A stretch of DNA of 64,000 nucleotides, taken from NCBI RefSeq assembly GCF_932526225.1, contig NC_064034.1, positions 21,789,747 through 21,853,746 of the forward strand, written 5' to 3'. Shown here one piece after another: positions 56,901-64,000 of the stretch. Origin of the DNA: Nematostella vectensis. Taxonomy: Eukaryota; Cnidaria; Anthozoa; Actiniaria; Edwardsiidae. A model generated the notes under the pieces. It saw only the letters and a program-made list of their open reading frames with translations. It was not told the origin of the DNA and made no database searches. Position 1 is the first letter of the stretch. Each line of letters begins with the position of its first letter. A program made the position numbers and the translations under genes.

Positions 56901-59900
56901 CCGTAAAGGAACATAGAGTATATGCATATATTATATAGAGTGCTTGGCTATGGCACCTTCCCGTCCAGATTTCACCGTAAAGTAACATAGAGTATATGCA
57001 TATATTATATAGAGTGCTTGGCTATGGCATCTACCCGTCCAGATTTCACCGTAAAGGAACATAGAGTATATGCATATATTATATAGAGTGCTTGGCTATG
57101 GCACCTACCCGTCCAGATTTCACCGTAAAGTAACATAGAGTGTATGCATATATTATATAGAGTGCTTGGCTATGGAACCTACCCGTCCAGATTTCACCGT
57201 AAAGGGACAACAGTGCGGTCCAAATTCCATTCACACCATGCCAGCGTTAACCCGATCAATAAATGCTGAAACTTTTTAATTCTTCATGATTTTGCTGGTA
57301 TTTGAGAACATTTCAGCTAAACGTGAGCTCGATTGGTCTACGGTCTGCTATACGATGAGGGAATTCTCACCAAGCAGTTAGCGCAGCATCTGTGGTTGAG
57401 ATCGCTACACTGCAATCCCGGCTTCAGTTTGCAAATTTTCGGTTCGCAGCATAGGTCTTTCTCTTGACAATTCTAGGTTAAACACAATGACCATCGTTTT
57501 TTATTATTATTTTACAAAAAAAAATGACAGAAGGCTTCAGTGCCGCCTGACAGACCTGTTCGGTGCCACAGTCGCATTCCTCTCCTTCTTCTGCAATCCC
57601 GTTACCGCATTTCGGTTGCGGTACTGGAACTAGTCTTGCGTTTTTCAGCACTGTCCCTCAACTACCGGCATGCAGCGCGCGCTTCGTTTGGTGCAAGCTA
57701 AAAATAAGAGCGCTGCATTTTGGTAGTTGAGGTAAGTTTCTATTGTAATGCACACGCAAAATTATAGCAGGAATGGCCTATTGGGGTGGATTACAATGGC
57801 AAAGCTGATTGTGCAAGGCAACACTACAAGAAACGTCGCCTGAATGGCGACAAAACTAATCCCTACCGCGTCAATGGCGCAAGATTTAGGTGTACACATG
57901 TGGTACAGGCCAGCAAGCCCCCCGGTCCTGTCGTCCCATCCGTCATTACTGAAAAAAACAGAATCATGCATGTTAAAACATCAGTCAAAAACAATACCCA
58001 ATACCGTATCGTATATAGCATTCCCAGTGATTACTATGGTAAAACGGAATTGGAGGCAACTTAGGCAACAGAGAAAACGAACCACAATTCAAAACTGCGA
58101 AGGGTAGGATGGGGTTGTAGTATAAAAATTTGCCATAAGATGACAAACACGATAAACTCCAATCCAGTGAAATATGCAAAACAATGCGGTGACAAAATAT
58201 CTGGCTCAGCCTTAAGCCAGCCAAATACAAAAGTTTCCCTCCCTAAAGTAAGTCAAATCACCTCTCATTCTTACCAAAGAAGCTGTGCGTTGTCATGGGT
58301 CGGAAATTTCTTGCGTAAGATATCTTTTCTGTATTTTTCCAAGTCTTCAAGTAGCGGAAACGAGACATCGCTCTTTCGCTTCACTTTGTTTCTGTCAGTC
58401 CAGATCTCCGCGGCGCCTAGCACGATACGAATGTTGATGCGTTTGTAGATCTGTAGATCCAGGAGATAAAGATATTAGTTCGCTAAATAGATTAACGATG
58501 CCCATACCTTGCTAAATAAATATGCGAGTACTTTCAGAGCAGCATATCTAATTTGCATGCGGCCTTAAACTGTACGGCATGTTGGAACGTGCAGAATAAA
58601 ATTAAAACAAAAGGCAACTAATCGGCGTCAAGTTGCCTAAATTATTTCGGCTGGAAATTGTCGAAAACACAGAGTTTGAAGCCGATTTTCCGTAAAGACA
58701 ATGAATCTAGATTAATAAGTTCATTTTAAAAAATGCGCAACCTATTGTACAATGTCAGTGCGCAGCGCAGTGCCGAGTCTAAAGTCCAGCGTGGAAGGCC
58801 TCTGGGCAGCCTCTCATGTCAATTACAGACTGTGGAAGGTTGTTCTGTTGACTGTGGAACAACCTTCCACAGTCTCAGTGCACGGGGAAAATAACTATAT
58901 TTATATATGTCAGTTCTAGCGTTAGGAATAGTATAGAATTCAGAGTGTTGAGTGCGGGGCAAGGCGAGAGACGGTTTCCTCAGATCTTCGAGTGGCAGGA
59001 TAGAGGCATTATTTAGGCCACTGTTTAGGAGCACCAATGATGAGGTGCGCCTGCGGTCTTCGAGTGGCTGCCAACCCAGTTCGGAAAGGAGGCGCGTCAT
59101 TGTGCCGGGTTCGAAGGAGAAGAAGTCTGCCGTAACAAAGCGTGCTGCACGCCTCTGGACTTTCTCAATCTCGACGATGAGCTTTCTGGTATGCTGGTCC
59201 CAGATAGCACTTGCATATTCCAACAGCGGCCTAACGAGGCCAACGTAGGCTGCTTCCTTCGCTTTTGTGTCGCAAAAGTGCAGGTTCTGCCAAAGTAGGC
59301 CTAGGATCTTGTTTGCCTTGCTCACTGTTTCAGCAACATGTCTGTTCCATCGGAGGTCCCTTGTTATTGTGACTCCGAGGTACTTTATTTCCTCAACAAA
59401 GTCCAGGGCCACACCTTCCAGATAGTACAGGTGGTTGATGTTGTTTCTGGTCTTCCTTGAGATGCGGATCATGTTGCACTTGGTTGCTTGGAAGCTCATG
59501 GACCACTGGTCAGCCCAGGACGCGAGTCTCGATATGTCTCGCTGTAGCTCTTCGCAATCCTCTCGCGATCTAATAGTGCGGTAACAAATACAGTCGTCTG
59601 CAAAGAGTCTGATCTCGGACCGTACAGATTCTTGTATGTCATTTATAAACAGGTTAAACAGGACTAGGCCAAGGACAGTACCTTGGAGCACACCTGATGT
59701 AACCCGCGTGCAGCTTGACTTTGCCCCATTGACACAAACACGCTGGTACTGCTCATACAAAAAGGCATCAATCCATTTAAAGGTTTGGCCACCGATTCCA
59801 TAGCTGTATAGTTTGGACTTGAGCCGTTAGTGGGGGACGCTGTCAAAAGCTTTCGCAAAGTCTAACACAAAGGCGTCGGTTTAGAAGCCACGGTCCAAGG

Positions 59901-62900
59901 CTGAGGCCCAGTCGTTTATGACAAAACACAGTTGTGTCACACAACTGCGCTTTTTCCTGAAGGCATGCTGGCGATAAGATAAGATCTGGTGAGCTTCTAG
60001 GTGTCGATTTATGTGCAAGCACACAATGTGTTCTAGTATCTTGCAAATAACGCTAGTAAGAGAAATTGGACGATAGGTGGAGGCAAGAGATCGCTCGCCT
60101 TTCTTGTTTATAGGGCATATGTTTGCAATGCGCCACTCCGGGGCAGGTTGCCGGCGGCCAGGGACTTCTGGAAGATCTGTTTTAATATTGGCGAGATCAC
60201 CGGTGCACACTCCTTTAGCACGCGTGGATGGAAACCATCAGGGCCAGCTGGTTTTGATGACTTGAGACCTGCAAGTAACTTGCGAATTCCCTCCTCTGTG
60301 ACGGCAATGCTTGGAATCTGGGGGAATCTGCGCTTGAGTAATGGTATCGAGTCAGAAATTTCCCCGAAAGTGCTGGTTTAGCATTTCCGACTTTCCAATG
60401 TCGGACTCCACAAGCCGGCCATTCGTTGCTTTTACTGGTGGCATCTTTTTGGGGGGATCTGATGAACTGCCAGAAGGGCTTCGGATTGGACTTTATATCG
60501 CCGATCATGTTGTTTATATAGCCGCTTCGCGCTTGGAGCAGGGCACTTCTGATGTTTCGCTATTTATCCCGCACCCTGGAACACCCGGTCTTCTTGAACT
60601 TGGCATGGAGTCGGTTTTTCTTCCGGACAAGCCGACGCAACGTTGGGTTTAACCAGGGGAGACTGGTTCTACCAGATACAAACTTGGATGGAATGGCCTT
60701 GTCGATTGAGTCTTGAAGAGTGTCTCTAAATAGGGTCCACCTCGGCGGATTTTGTCTCTGAACCGGTAGGCGAGAAGCTTTCTTGGAGCTTGGACATGTC
60801 AGCGCGAATGCGGTCAAAATCTCCTTTAGAGTATAGGTAGATCTTCCGTCGTGGTTTCCGCAGGGGAGGAGTGGAACATGTGATAGAGTAACCGATCGCG
60901 ACGTGATCACTGAACTTGGCTGGTGAACAGATATTTGATGCAAGGCCAGGTCGGTTGGTAAACAAGAGGTCCAGTGTTTTGTCATCACGGGTGGGGAAGG
61001 TGACAAGCTGATCCATATAGAACTCGCGCATTATTATGCACCAGGCCCTAAGATTCGCAAAGTTCCCCGCCATTCCTGTTGGTGACGTTAGTCCAGTCCA
61101 CATTCCTGAAGCTGAATTCGCCCAATACGTGGATGGCTGGTGAGTTGTCTGGTGGATGGAACTCACAGATCCTACAGAGCTGGTTGCGAAGGGCCGATAG
61201 TTCTGTATGATGCACTTTGGCCCAGACTCCTTCGGCGTTCTTGGTATCAACATAACATCGAATAGGACTAAGCGTTGATTTTATGGCCAGGAGAACTCTT
61301 CCGCCGCCGAGTACTCTGTCGTTTCTAAATATAAAATAGCCCAGTTCAGGGGGGAAGAGTTCGGTGTCCAGGATTTGCGAGTCAATCTTTGTTTCCTGCA
61401 GGGCAACAACGTCAGGTTTTTCGGTCTCTAGGTGAGACTGGAGCTCAAGCCGTTTTCCTCTAATGCTGTTTATGTTTGCGCAGAGGACAGAGATGGTGTT
61501 TTTCTTGCCGTGTTTCTCGCCACAAGTGGAGCGCCCGTGACCAGGGATAGACCGTGTAAAGATTGTTAAGCGGCCCATAACATGGTTTGACAATAGACGA
61601 TACAAAGAAATACCCTGATTTCCAAATGAAAGACTCTCTTAAACCAAACATGAAGATATAGTTACTCTAGCAGACCTGCTTGGGTAGAAATTGGTCTTGC
61701 CCTAGAGCTTGGGGCGGCTTCAAAGATGACCAGCGCCTAGAGCAAGAGCAGAAAGGCCGGTACAACCTCCATAGCTGACGGAAAGTAATATTAGACGGTA
61801 GAGTGCCAGTTCTCGGCTTAAAATCCACTTATACACGGGGAGACACCTTAGAGTGACGACTTAGTAAATGCGAGTGGCCGGTGTAGTCCACAAATTGGGT
61901 TTCAGATGGAGCTCGGGCAGATACGTCCGCTCCGCTCAGGCATGCGCTCTCGAATTCAATTCATAGCTCCGTCCCAGAGATAAACTGAGACAGCGCATGC
62001 AGTTATAGTGTGAAGCGATAACTTCCGGTGCACAAGCGAGTTTTTAATAATATTTACACAAATCGACTCATCACCCTGGCTTTTTAGCGGTTAATACTGT
62101 CCATTATTCCGAGATAGCGAACCAATCAGAGCTCCCGTATATACTCACATAATTAATATTTATAAATTTATTTAATCTGTTTATCTATTCATTTATTTAA
62201 TTATTAATTAAATTTTATATTGCTTTTTAAAGTGTTATAGCGCCCCCAATAAAAGGAATACTGAGATTCCTGTCTTACTTACAGCGTCGATAGCGTTGGA
62301 CAGAGTTATCAGTTTCTGGGTCATCTTTTTAACATCGCTGCCATAATTCTTGTACTTAAAATAACAAAAACAACTAACTATTAGAAAAAATGTTTGATCA
62401 AAGCATGGCCAATCAAGCGACTCATCAGTATAGGAAAGCATCATCCACTACAACGAGGATCTCGACAGCGTGTCTCCATCAGTGGTGAAGTCTATACAAG
62501 CTTTATCATCCACTACAAAGAGGACCTATCGACGACATAAAGCGTGCCTCATCAGTGGTCAAATACGTACCAATTTATTGTCCACTAGAAAGAGAAGCTC
62601 AACATAGCGTGTATCATCAGTGGTCAAATACGTACCAATTTATTGTCCACTAGAAAGAGAAGCTCAACATAGCGTGTATCATCAGTGGTCAAATACGTAC
62701 CAATTTATTGTCCACTAGAAAGAGAAGCTCAACATAGCGTGTATCATCAGTGGTCAAATACGTACCAATTTATTGTCCACTAGAAAGAGAAGCTCAACAT
62801 AGCGTGTATCATCAGTGGTCAAATACGTACCAATTTATTGTCCACTAGAAAGAGAAGCTCAACATAGCGTGTCTCATCAGTGGTCAAATACGTACCTAAC

Positions 62901-63900
62901 ACCGGTGTAAGGATCAGGTTACTGTTATCTAGGAGCAATTGGTTACGCAGTTGGCAGTGCGTCGCTCTGTAGTGCCTGTTCCCGTCGACACTAGATTCCG
63001 GGCTCGATTTCCTGTTTCTATGTGAATTCTGCTTAGTTCCGTGTTGAGTCATATGGAAGTTACCAAAGACCCATTTCTCCAGAACTGGGAAAAAGGACCT
63101 ACCGCAATCACGTGGGGTCTGTTGGTCCAATGGTTTCACGGCGTACACCTTGTGTGCACCAGTACCTTGATAAGGATAATAATCTTGCTTTGGTACGCGC
63201 ACGACTGGTGGTTATGCTCATATTTTATGAGATGAGCAAGATGTCCAGATTTGTTAAAGAATGTCAAAAGTAACAAGAAAACTTTATAACAACCATCCAC
63301 GTTTGAAGACTGGTATTCTATTAAAAAGTTTTGATTGAACTTATTTTAGTTACTCGATTGAATTAGCCGATGGGAATGGATGCTATGCCTGACTCTATAT
63401 TGAGAAAGAGCGTGAGACAGCGGCGTGATTGGCCTTCTAAAAACGCGTTTCTTTAGAAAGGCTGGGATGATTATCTGCATCGACTTACCTTGTCGTCATG
63501 TGGTTGAATGTAGAAACGGGACTTTCCGTCGTCGATAAAGCCTTTGCAAGAGTAAGCAGCCAATAATAATGCTTCAAAAAGAGATGAATTTCTCTAGGGG
63601 TACACTTAGGGATAATTGTAAAGTTGAAGAAACAGTCCTACATTCTCGTGTTCGCGCGACCGCAAATTTATTTGTGGACATTTTATCTTAAAATAGGCCC
63701 AGGTATTTCACAATGATAACAACAAAGAATCAAATAACTTGATGTTAACAGGAAGACGAAATAGGTGCTAAGTCTAAGCAGAGGTACACAATTGATAGTT
63801 AACAATTAATTAAAGACTTACCTGAGTAAGTGCTGATGACAGCAAGAGAGTCGGAATTTCCTCGGATACGACCATGATAATGACACTTCTCCGGGGAAAC
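53892..63900 (-). CDS. ADAM-family metalloprotease/disintegrin gene, multi-exon (partial, 5' and 3' ends outside or not found)
   Basis: ADAMs are membrane-bound or secreted zinc proteases that shed cell-surface proteins. Exons in order (minus strand): prodomain 63822-63900, 63489-63541, 63103-63187; metalloprotease 62831-62895, 62283-62354, 58275-58450, 57867-57948; disintegrin 57556-57634 and about 57183-57217; an odd F5/8C-like exon 55988-56182; cysteine-rich 55045-55111, 54620-54719, 54302-54415, 53892-53967. Splice phases agree across all adjacent prodomain, metalloprotease and cysteine-rich junctions. The exon for the zinc-binding HExxHxxGxxH is missing between 57948 and 57634. Introns hold LINEs, MITEs and three minisatellites that copy exon ends. 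Confidence 0.88.
53968..54301. other. ADAM intron
   Basis: Contains GCTGG-rich short repeats (GGTGCTGGCTGGTGCTGGCA near 54123); no exon seen. Confidence 0.5.
54302..54415 (-). CDS. ADAM cysteine-rich exon 3
   Basis: 114 nt, acceptor CCTTTTAG, donor GTAAGAG. SDVLCGQLQCLDTVN is the invariant 'DV.CG.L.C' motif, followed by DFGSCYLRKS and KGVKC. Confidence 0.9.
54504..54674 (-). repeat. 57 bp minisatellite copying an exon 3' end and its donor, three units
   Basis: Unit starts on the plus strand at 54504, 54561 and 54618. Each repeats the last about 50 nt of cysteine-rich exon 2 (YGTCDPSTSTPCAQ) plus the 5' splice site: GTAGAA, GTAGGG and GTGAGG in the three copies. The first copy is the real exon end; reading past it meets an in-frame TAG. 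Confidence 0.9.
54620..54719 (-). CDS. ADAM cysteine-rich exon 2
   Basis: 100 nt, strong acceptor CTGTTCTTGTGCTTTAG. Reads ARSADKACYEKYNKKGRKYG then TCDPSTSTPCAQ, the 'A...CY..N..G..YG.C' segment of the cysteine-rich domain. Joined to exon 1 it completes WGSAARSADKAC. The donor phase (2) matches exon 3. Confidence 0.92.
55045..55111 (-). CDS. ADAM cysteine-rich exon 1
   Basis: 67 nt, acceptor TTCTTGACAG, donor GTAAGG. Reads HCYIGRCTDTLNTQCTDLWG, the hallmark 'CY.G.C…QC..LWG' of ADAM cysteine-rich domains. Confidence 0.93.
55140..55978 (-). mobile_element. 5'-truncated LINE in an ADAM intron
   Basis: Minus-strand frame 55372-55968 is the C-terminal part of a CR1/Jockey-like RT: RSLIQPLITYGLVAWGQAA, LQKKAVRLMNF, LMFDVYNN, NQYNTRGSS, GAQVWNSLN. 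A 3' UTR follows and a short TTCTG tandem tail at about 55141-55160. The truncation point lies less than 20 bp from the exon at 55988. Confidence 0.85.
55988..56182 (-). CDS. Exon-like F5/8 type C (discoidin) fragment inside the ADAM gene
   Basis: 195 nt, open, phase 0 at both ends, acceptor CAACAAAAG and donor GTAATT. WDFVSGYYLYYSTDGESWKA followed by Y has the F5/8C hallmark 'W.V..Y.L.YS.DG..W..Y', and NEGSKDATVIF fits the following 'GN.D..T' strand. ADAMs do not normally have F5/8C between disintegrin and cysteine-rich regions. Another frame shows ECCSQCT, which would suit a disintegrin exon but soon meets stops. It may be a shuffled exon, a dead copy, or part of another gene. Confidence 0.55.
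56340..56463. mobile_element. Hairpin MITE, copy 1
   Basis: CATAGAAACCTACCTCAACT … AGAATGCAGCGCGCGC and the near-inverse GCGCGCGCTGCATGCCGG … AAGGTTGGTTCCCATGG fold back. A related hairpin sits at 57648-57768 in opposite orientation, with shared flanking AATAGGCCATTCC. Confidence 0.7.
56464..57205 (-). repeat. 74 bp minisatellite copying a disintegrin exon end and donor, ten units
   Basis: Ten units (72-74 bp), each with CTTTACGGTGAAATCTGGAC (minus strand) and a donor-position hexamer. Most interior units alternate between GTAGAT and GAAGGT, giving a 148 bp dimeric higher-order repeat. The unit at the 5' side (57165-57205) is the exon copy with GTAGGT. AT-rich remainder TATATAATATATGCATA. 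Confidence 0.9.
57183..57217 (-). CDS. ADAM disintegrin exon 2 (3' part)
   Basis: Reads PHCCPFTVKSGR up to donor GTAGGT, matching disintegrin 'CC…C.LK.GA'. Upstream in this frame is a TGA without an AG acceptor in between, so the exon start is either damaged or differently placed. Confidence 0.5.
57218..57555. other. ADAM intron
   Basis: No exon seen; A/T runs at 57500-57530. Confidence 0.5.
57556..57634 (-). CDS. ADAM disintegrin exon 1
   Basis: Reads PQPKCGNGIAEEGEECDCGT, the invariant start of ADAM disintegrin domains, continuing EQ and possibly VCQ. The acceptor (ACGCAAG) requires the previous exon to end in phase 2; the last metalloprotease exon found ends in phase 0, so an exon is missing in between. 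The 3' boundary is uncertain. Confidence 0.9.
57648..57768. mobile_element. Hairpin MITE, copy 2
   Basis: CCTCAACTACCGGCATGCAG … AATGCAGCGC palindrome, CTGCATTTTGGTAGTTGAGG. It lies exactly in the gap where the zinc-site exon of the ADAM gene should be. Confidence 0.75.
57867..57948 (-). CDS. ADAM metalloprotease exon 4
   Basis: 82 nt, acceptor GATTCTGTTTTTTTCAG, donor GTAGGG. Reads NDGWDDRTGGLAGLYHMCTP then KSCAIDA, the 'GLA…MC..K.C' segment that precedes the zinc-binding helix in reprolysins. Confidence 0.88.
58275..58450 (-). CDS. ADAM metalloprotease exon 3
   Basis: 176 nt, acceptor TCCTGGATCTACAG, donor GTAAGAATG. Reads IYKRINIRIVLGAAEIWTDR … FPLLEDLEKYRKDILRKKFP … HDNAQLL, the highly conserved 'Y..LNI.I.L...E.W…..HDNAQLL' core of ADAM proteases. 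Confidence 0.95.
58735..61660 (-). mobile_element. CR1/Jockey-like LINE in an ADAM intron
   Basis: A nearly complete ORF2 on the minus strand, broken by frameshifts, located between metalloprotease exons 2 and 3. The 3' end lies close to the CCACAGTC…GACTGTGG hairpin near 58830-58880. Confidence 0.85.
58819..61605 (-). pseudogene. LINE ORF2: EEP endonuclease and reverse transcriptase, broken
   Basis: EEP: SVLCANINSIRGKRLELQSH, VVALQETKID, GGGRVLLAIK, then in the next frame LVTFPTRDDKTLDLLFTNRP and FSDHVAIGY. RT: YRPISLTSVICKILEHIV, GVLQGTVLGLVLFNLFINDI, IRLFADDCICYRT, CNMIRISRKTRNNI, EIKYLGVTI and VRPLLEYASAIWDQHT. Frame breaks near 61050, 60730, 60210 and 59780. The catalytic FADD remains. 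Confidence 0.88.
61661..62282. other. ADAM intron
   Basis: No exon seen. AT-rich ATTTATTTAATTATTAATTA tract at 62140-62215. Confidence 0.5.
62283..62354 (-). CDS. ADAM metalloprotease exon 2
   Basis: 72 nt, phase 0 to 0, acceptor TTATTTTAAG, donor GTAAGTAAG. Reads YKNYGSDVKKMTQKLITLSN then AIDA, matching the helix after the first strand of reprolysin domains. Confidence 0.88.
62434..62570 (-). repeat. Two diverged copies of the 65 nt ADAM exon
   Basis: About 62498-62570 and 62434-62497 retain the frame work (ACCACTGATG, ACACGCT, GTAGTGGATGAT) but carry indels and stop codons in the coding frame. The farther copy still spells a VEILVVVDDAF-like strand once indels are allowed. They lie between the perfect array and exon 2. 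Confidence 0.75.
62571..62895 (-). repeat. 65 bp tandem array = five copies of one whole ADAM exon
   Basis: Exact 65 bp period: 62831-62895, 62766-62830, 62701-62765, 62636-62700, 62571-62635. The last four are identical to each other and differ from the first by one base. Unit boundaries coincide with the exon boundaries deduced from splice phase, and there is no intron sequence between copies. Each unit begins GTACGT, so every unit-unit junction TTG/GTACGT is itself a 5' splice site. Confidence 0.95.
62831..62895 (-). CDS. ADAM metalloprotease exon 1 (first array copy)
   Basis: 65 nt, acceptor CACCGGTGTTAG, donor GTACGT (start of the next copy). Reads TYLTTDETRYVELLFLVDNK then L, the 'RYVEL.LVVDN' first strand of ADAM catalytic domains. 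It enters in phase 1 (completing Gly of DCG) and leaves in phase 0. Only this copy has an AG before it; read-through into copy 2 ends at VRI-stop. Confidence 0.92.
62896..63102. other. ADAM intron
   Basis: Short intron between prodomain exon 3 and metalloprotease exon 1; no other feature. Confidence 0.7.
63103..63187 (-). CDS. ADAM prodomain exon 3
   Basis: 85 nt, acceptor GCGTACCAAAG, donor GTAGGT. Reads QDYYPYQGTGAHKVYAVKPL then DQQTPRDCG. The 'H.V' strand and a late Cys-Gly suit the ADAM prodomain end and its cysteine switch. Confidence 0.82.
63188..63488. other. ADAM intron
   Basis: No additional exon seen. Confidence 0.6.
63489..63541 (-). CDS. ADAM prodomain exon 2
   Basis: 53 nt, acceptor TTACTCTTGCAAAG, donor GTAAGTCG. 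Reads GFIDDGKSRFYIQPHDDK, the 'G.I......Y.IEP' prodomain segment. Confidence 0.85.
63822..63900 (-). CDS. ADAM prodomain exon 1 (of those visible)
   Basis: 79 nt, acceptor TTTTTGCCACAG, donor GTAAGTC. Reads VSPEKCHYHGRIRGNSDSLA then VISTYS, the hallmark 'C.Y.G...G...S...ISTC' of ADAM prodomains (the usual Cys is Tyr). Earlier exons (signal peptide) would lie beyond the window edge. Confidence 0.93.
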
Positions 63901-64000
63901 CTGTGGCAAAAACCAAGATGTTGAGGGCGTAGGAATTAGGTAGGGTCTGACAAAGGAATACTAGAAAGGCCATCTACCAGTGCGCATTTTAAGTGAGCAT

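Noticed and set aside
57786..58107. Plus-strand frames over ADAM metalloprotease exon 4 and the sequence beside it
   Set aside because: Antisense; the minus-strand exon has a family match and proper splice sites.
62571..62895. Mutually exclusive alternative exons (Dscam-like)
   Set aside because: Copies 2-5 lack an AG acceptor and are identical in sequence, so they would add no diversity; recent repeat expansion is simpler.

Overview
This is a eukaryotic, AT-rich, repeat-dense window. It best fits an anthozoan cnidarian (stony coral or sea anemone). The reasons are two single-exon rhodopsin-class GPCR genes of cnidarian style, a many-exon ADAM metalloprotease gene with canonical GT..AG introns, and a dense mixture of Penelope, CR1/Jockey-like LINE, BEL/Pao and short TIR elements. 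Nothing indicates a bacterial or viral replicon. All family assignments come from motifs read by eye; no database search was possible.

Layout. 1-3.1 kb: repeat debris with a GIY-YIG remnant. 3.1-4.1 kb: intact GPCR on the minus strand. 6.7-8.8 kb: decayed Penelope-like element with about 210 bp inverted terminal repeats, abutting a 254 bp MITE with CACC termini and 4 bp TSD. 11.5-13.8 kb: an interspersed repeat that has taken two DNA transposons; a second copy at 31.1-31.8 kb lacks both. 14-16.9 kb: a foldback-like element packed with GGAGTAA/TTACTCC palindromes. 21-25 kb: MITE, minisatellites and a long AATAGT array. 25.2-29.4 kb: LINE cut by a 788 bp TIR element with 9 bp TSD. 29.4-30.2 kb: TIR element with TTA TSD. 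33.9-34.8 kb: two exons of an unrecognised minus-strand gene, with an intron almost filled by a 46 bp minisatellite.

35.7-49.7 kb is one BEL/Pao insertion (408 and 414 bp LTRs, 5 bp TSD GACGT, minus strand). It is interrupted twice: by the 5' part of another BEL element on the plus strand, and by a 7595 bp TIR element (6 bp TSD TCTACG) lodged on the BEL pol stop codon. That nested element carries an rve-type integrase/transposase gene (two frameshifts) and a three-exon gene encoding a zinc-ribbon plus HECT E3 ubiquitin ligase. It is the best candidate for an unusual mobile system here.

50-53.2 kb: a small plus-strand GPCR cluster (pseudogene, tail relic, intact gene). 53.9-63.9 kb: an ADAM gene on the minus strand, assembled here from at least 12 exons whose phases agree at nearly every junction (prodomain, metalloprotease, disintegrin, cysteine-rich), with two LINEs and two hairpin MITEs in its introns. 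Two features stand out. Three minisatellites (65, 74 and 57 bp units) each begin at an exon and replicate its 3' end together with its 5' splice site; in one, the unit is exactly one whole exon. Also, the exon that should carry the HExxHxxGxxH zinc site is absent, and the flanking phases do not match without it.
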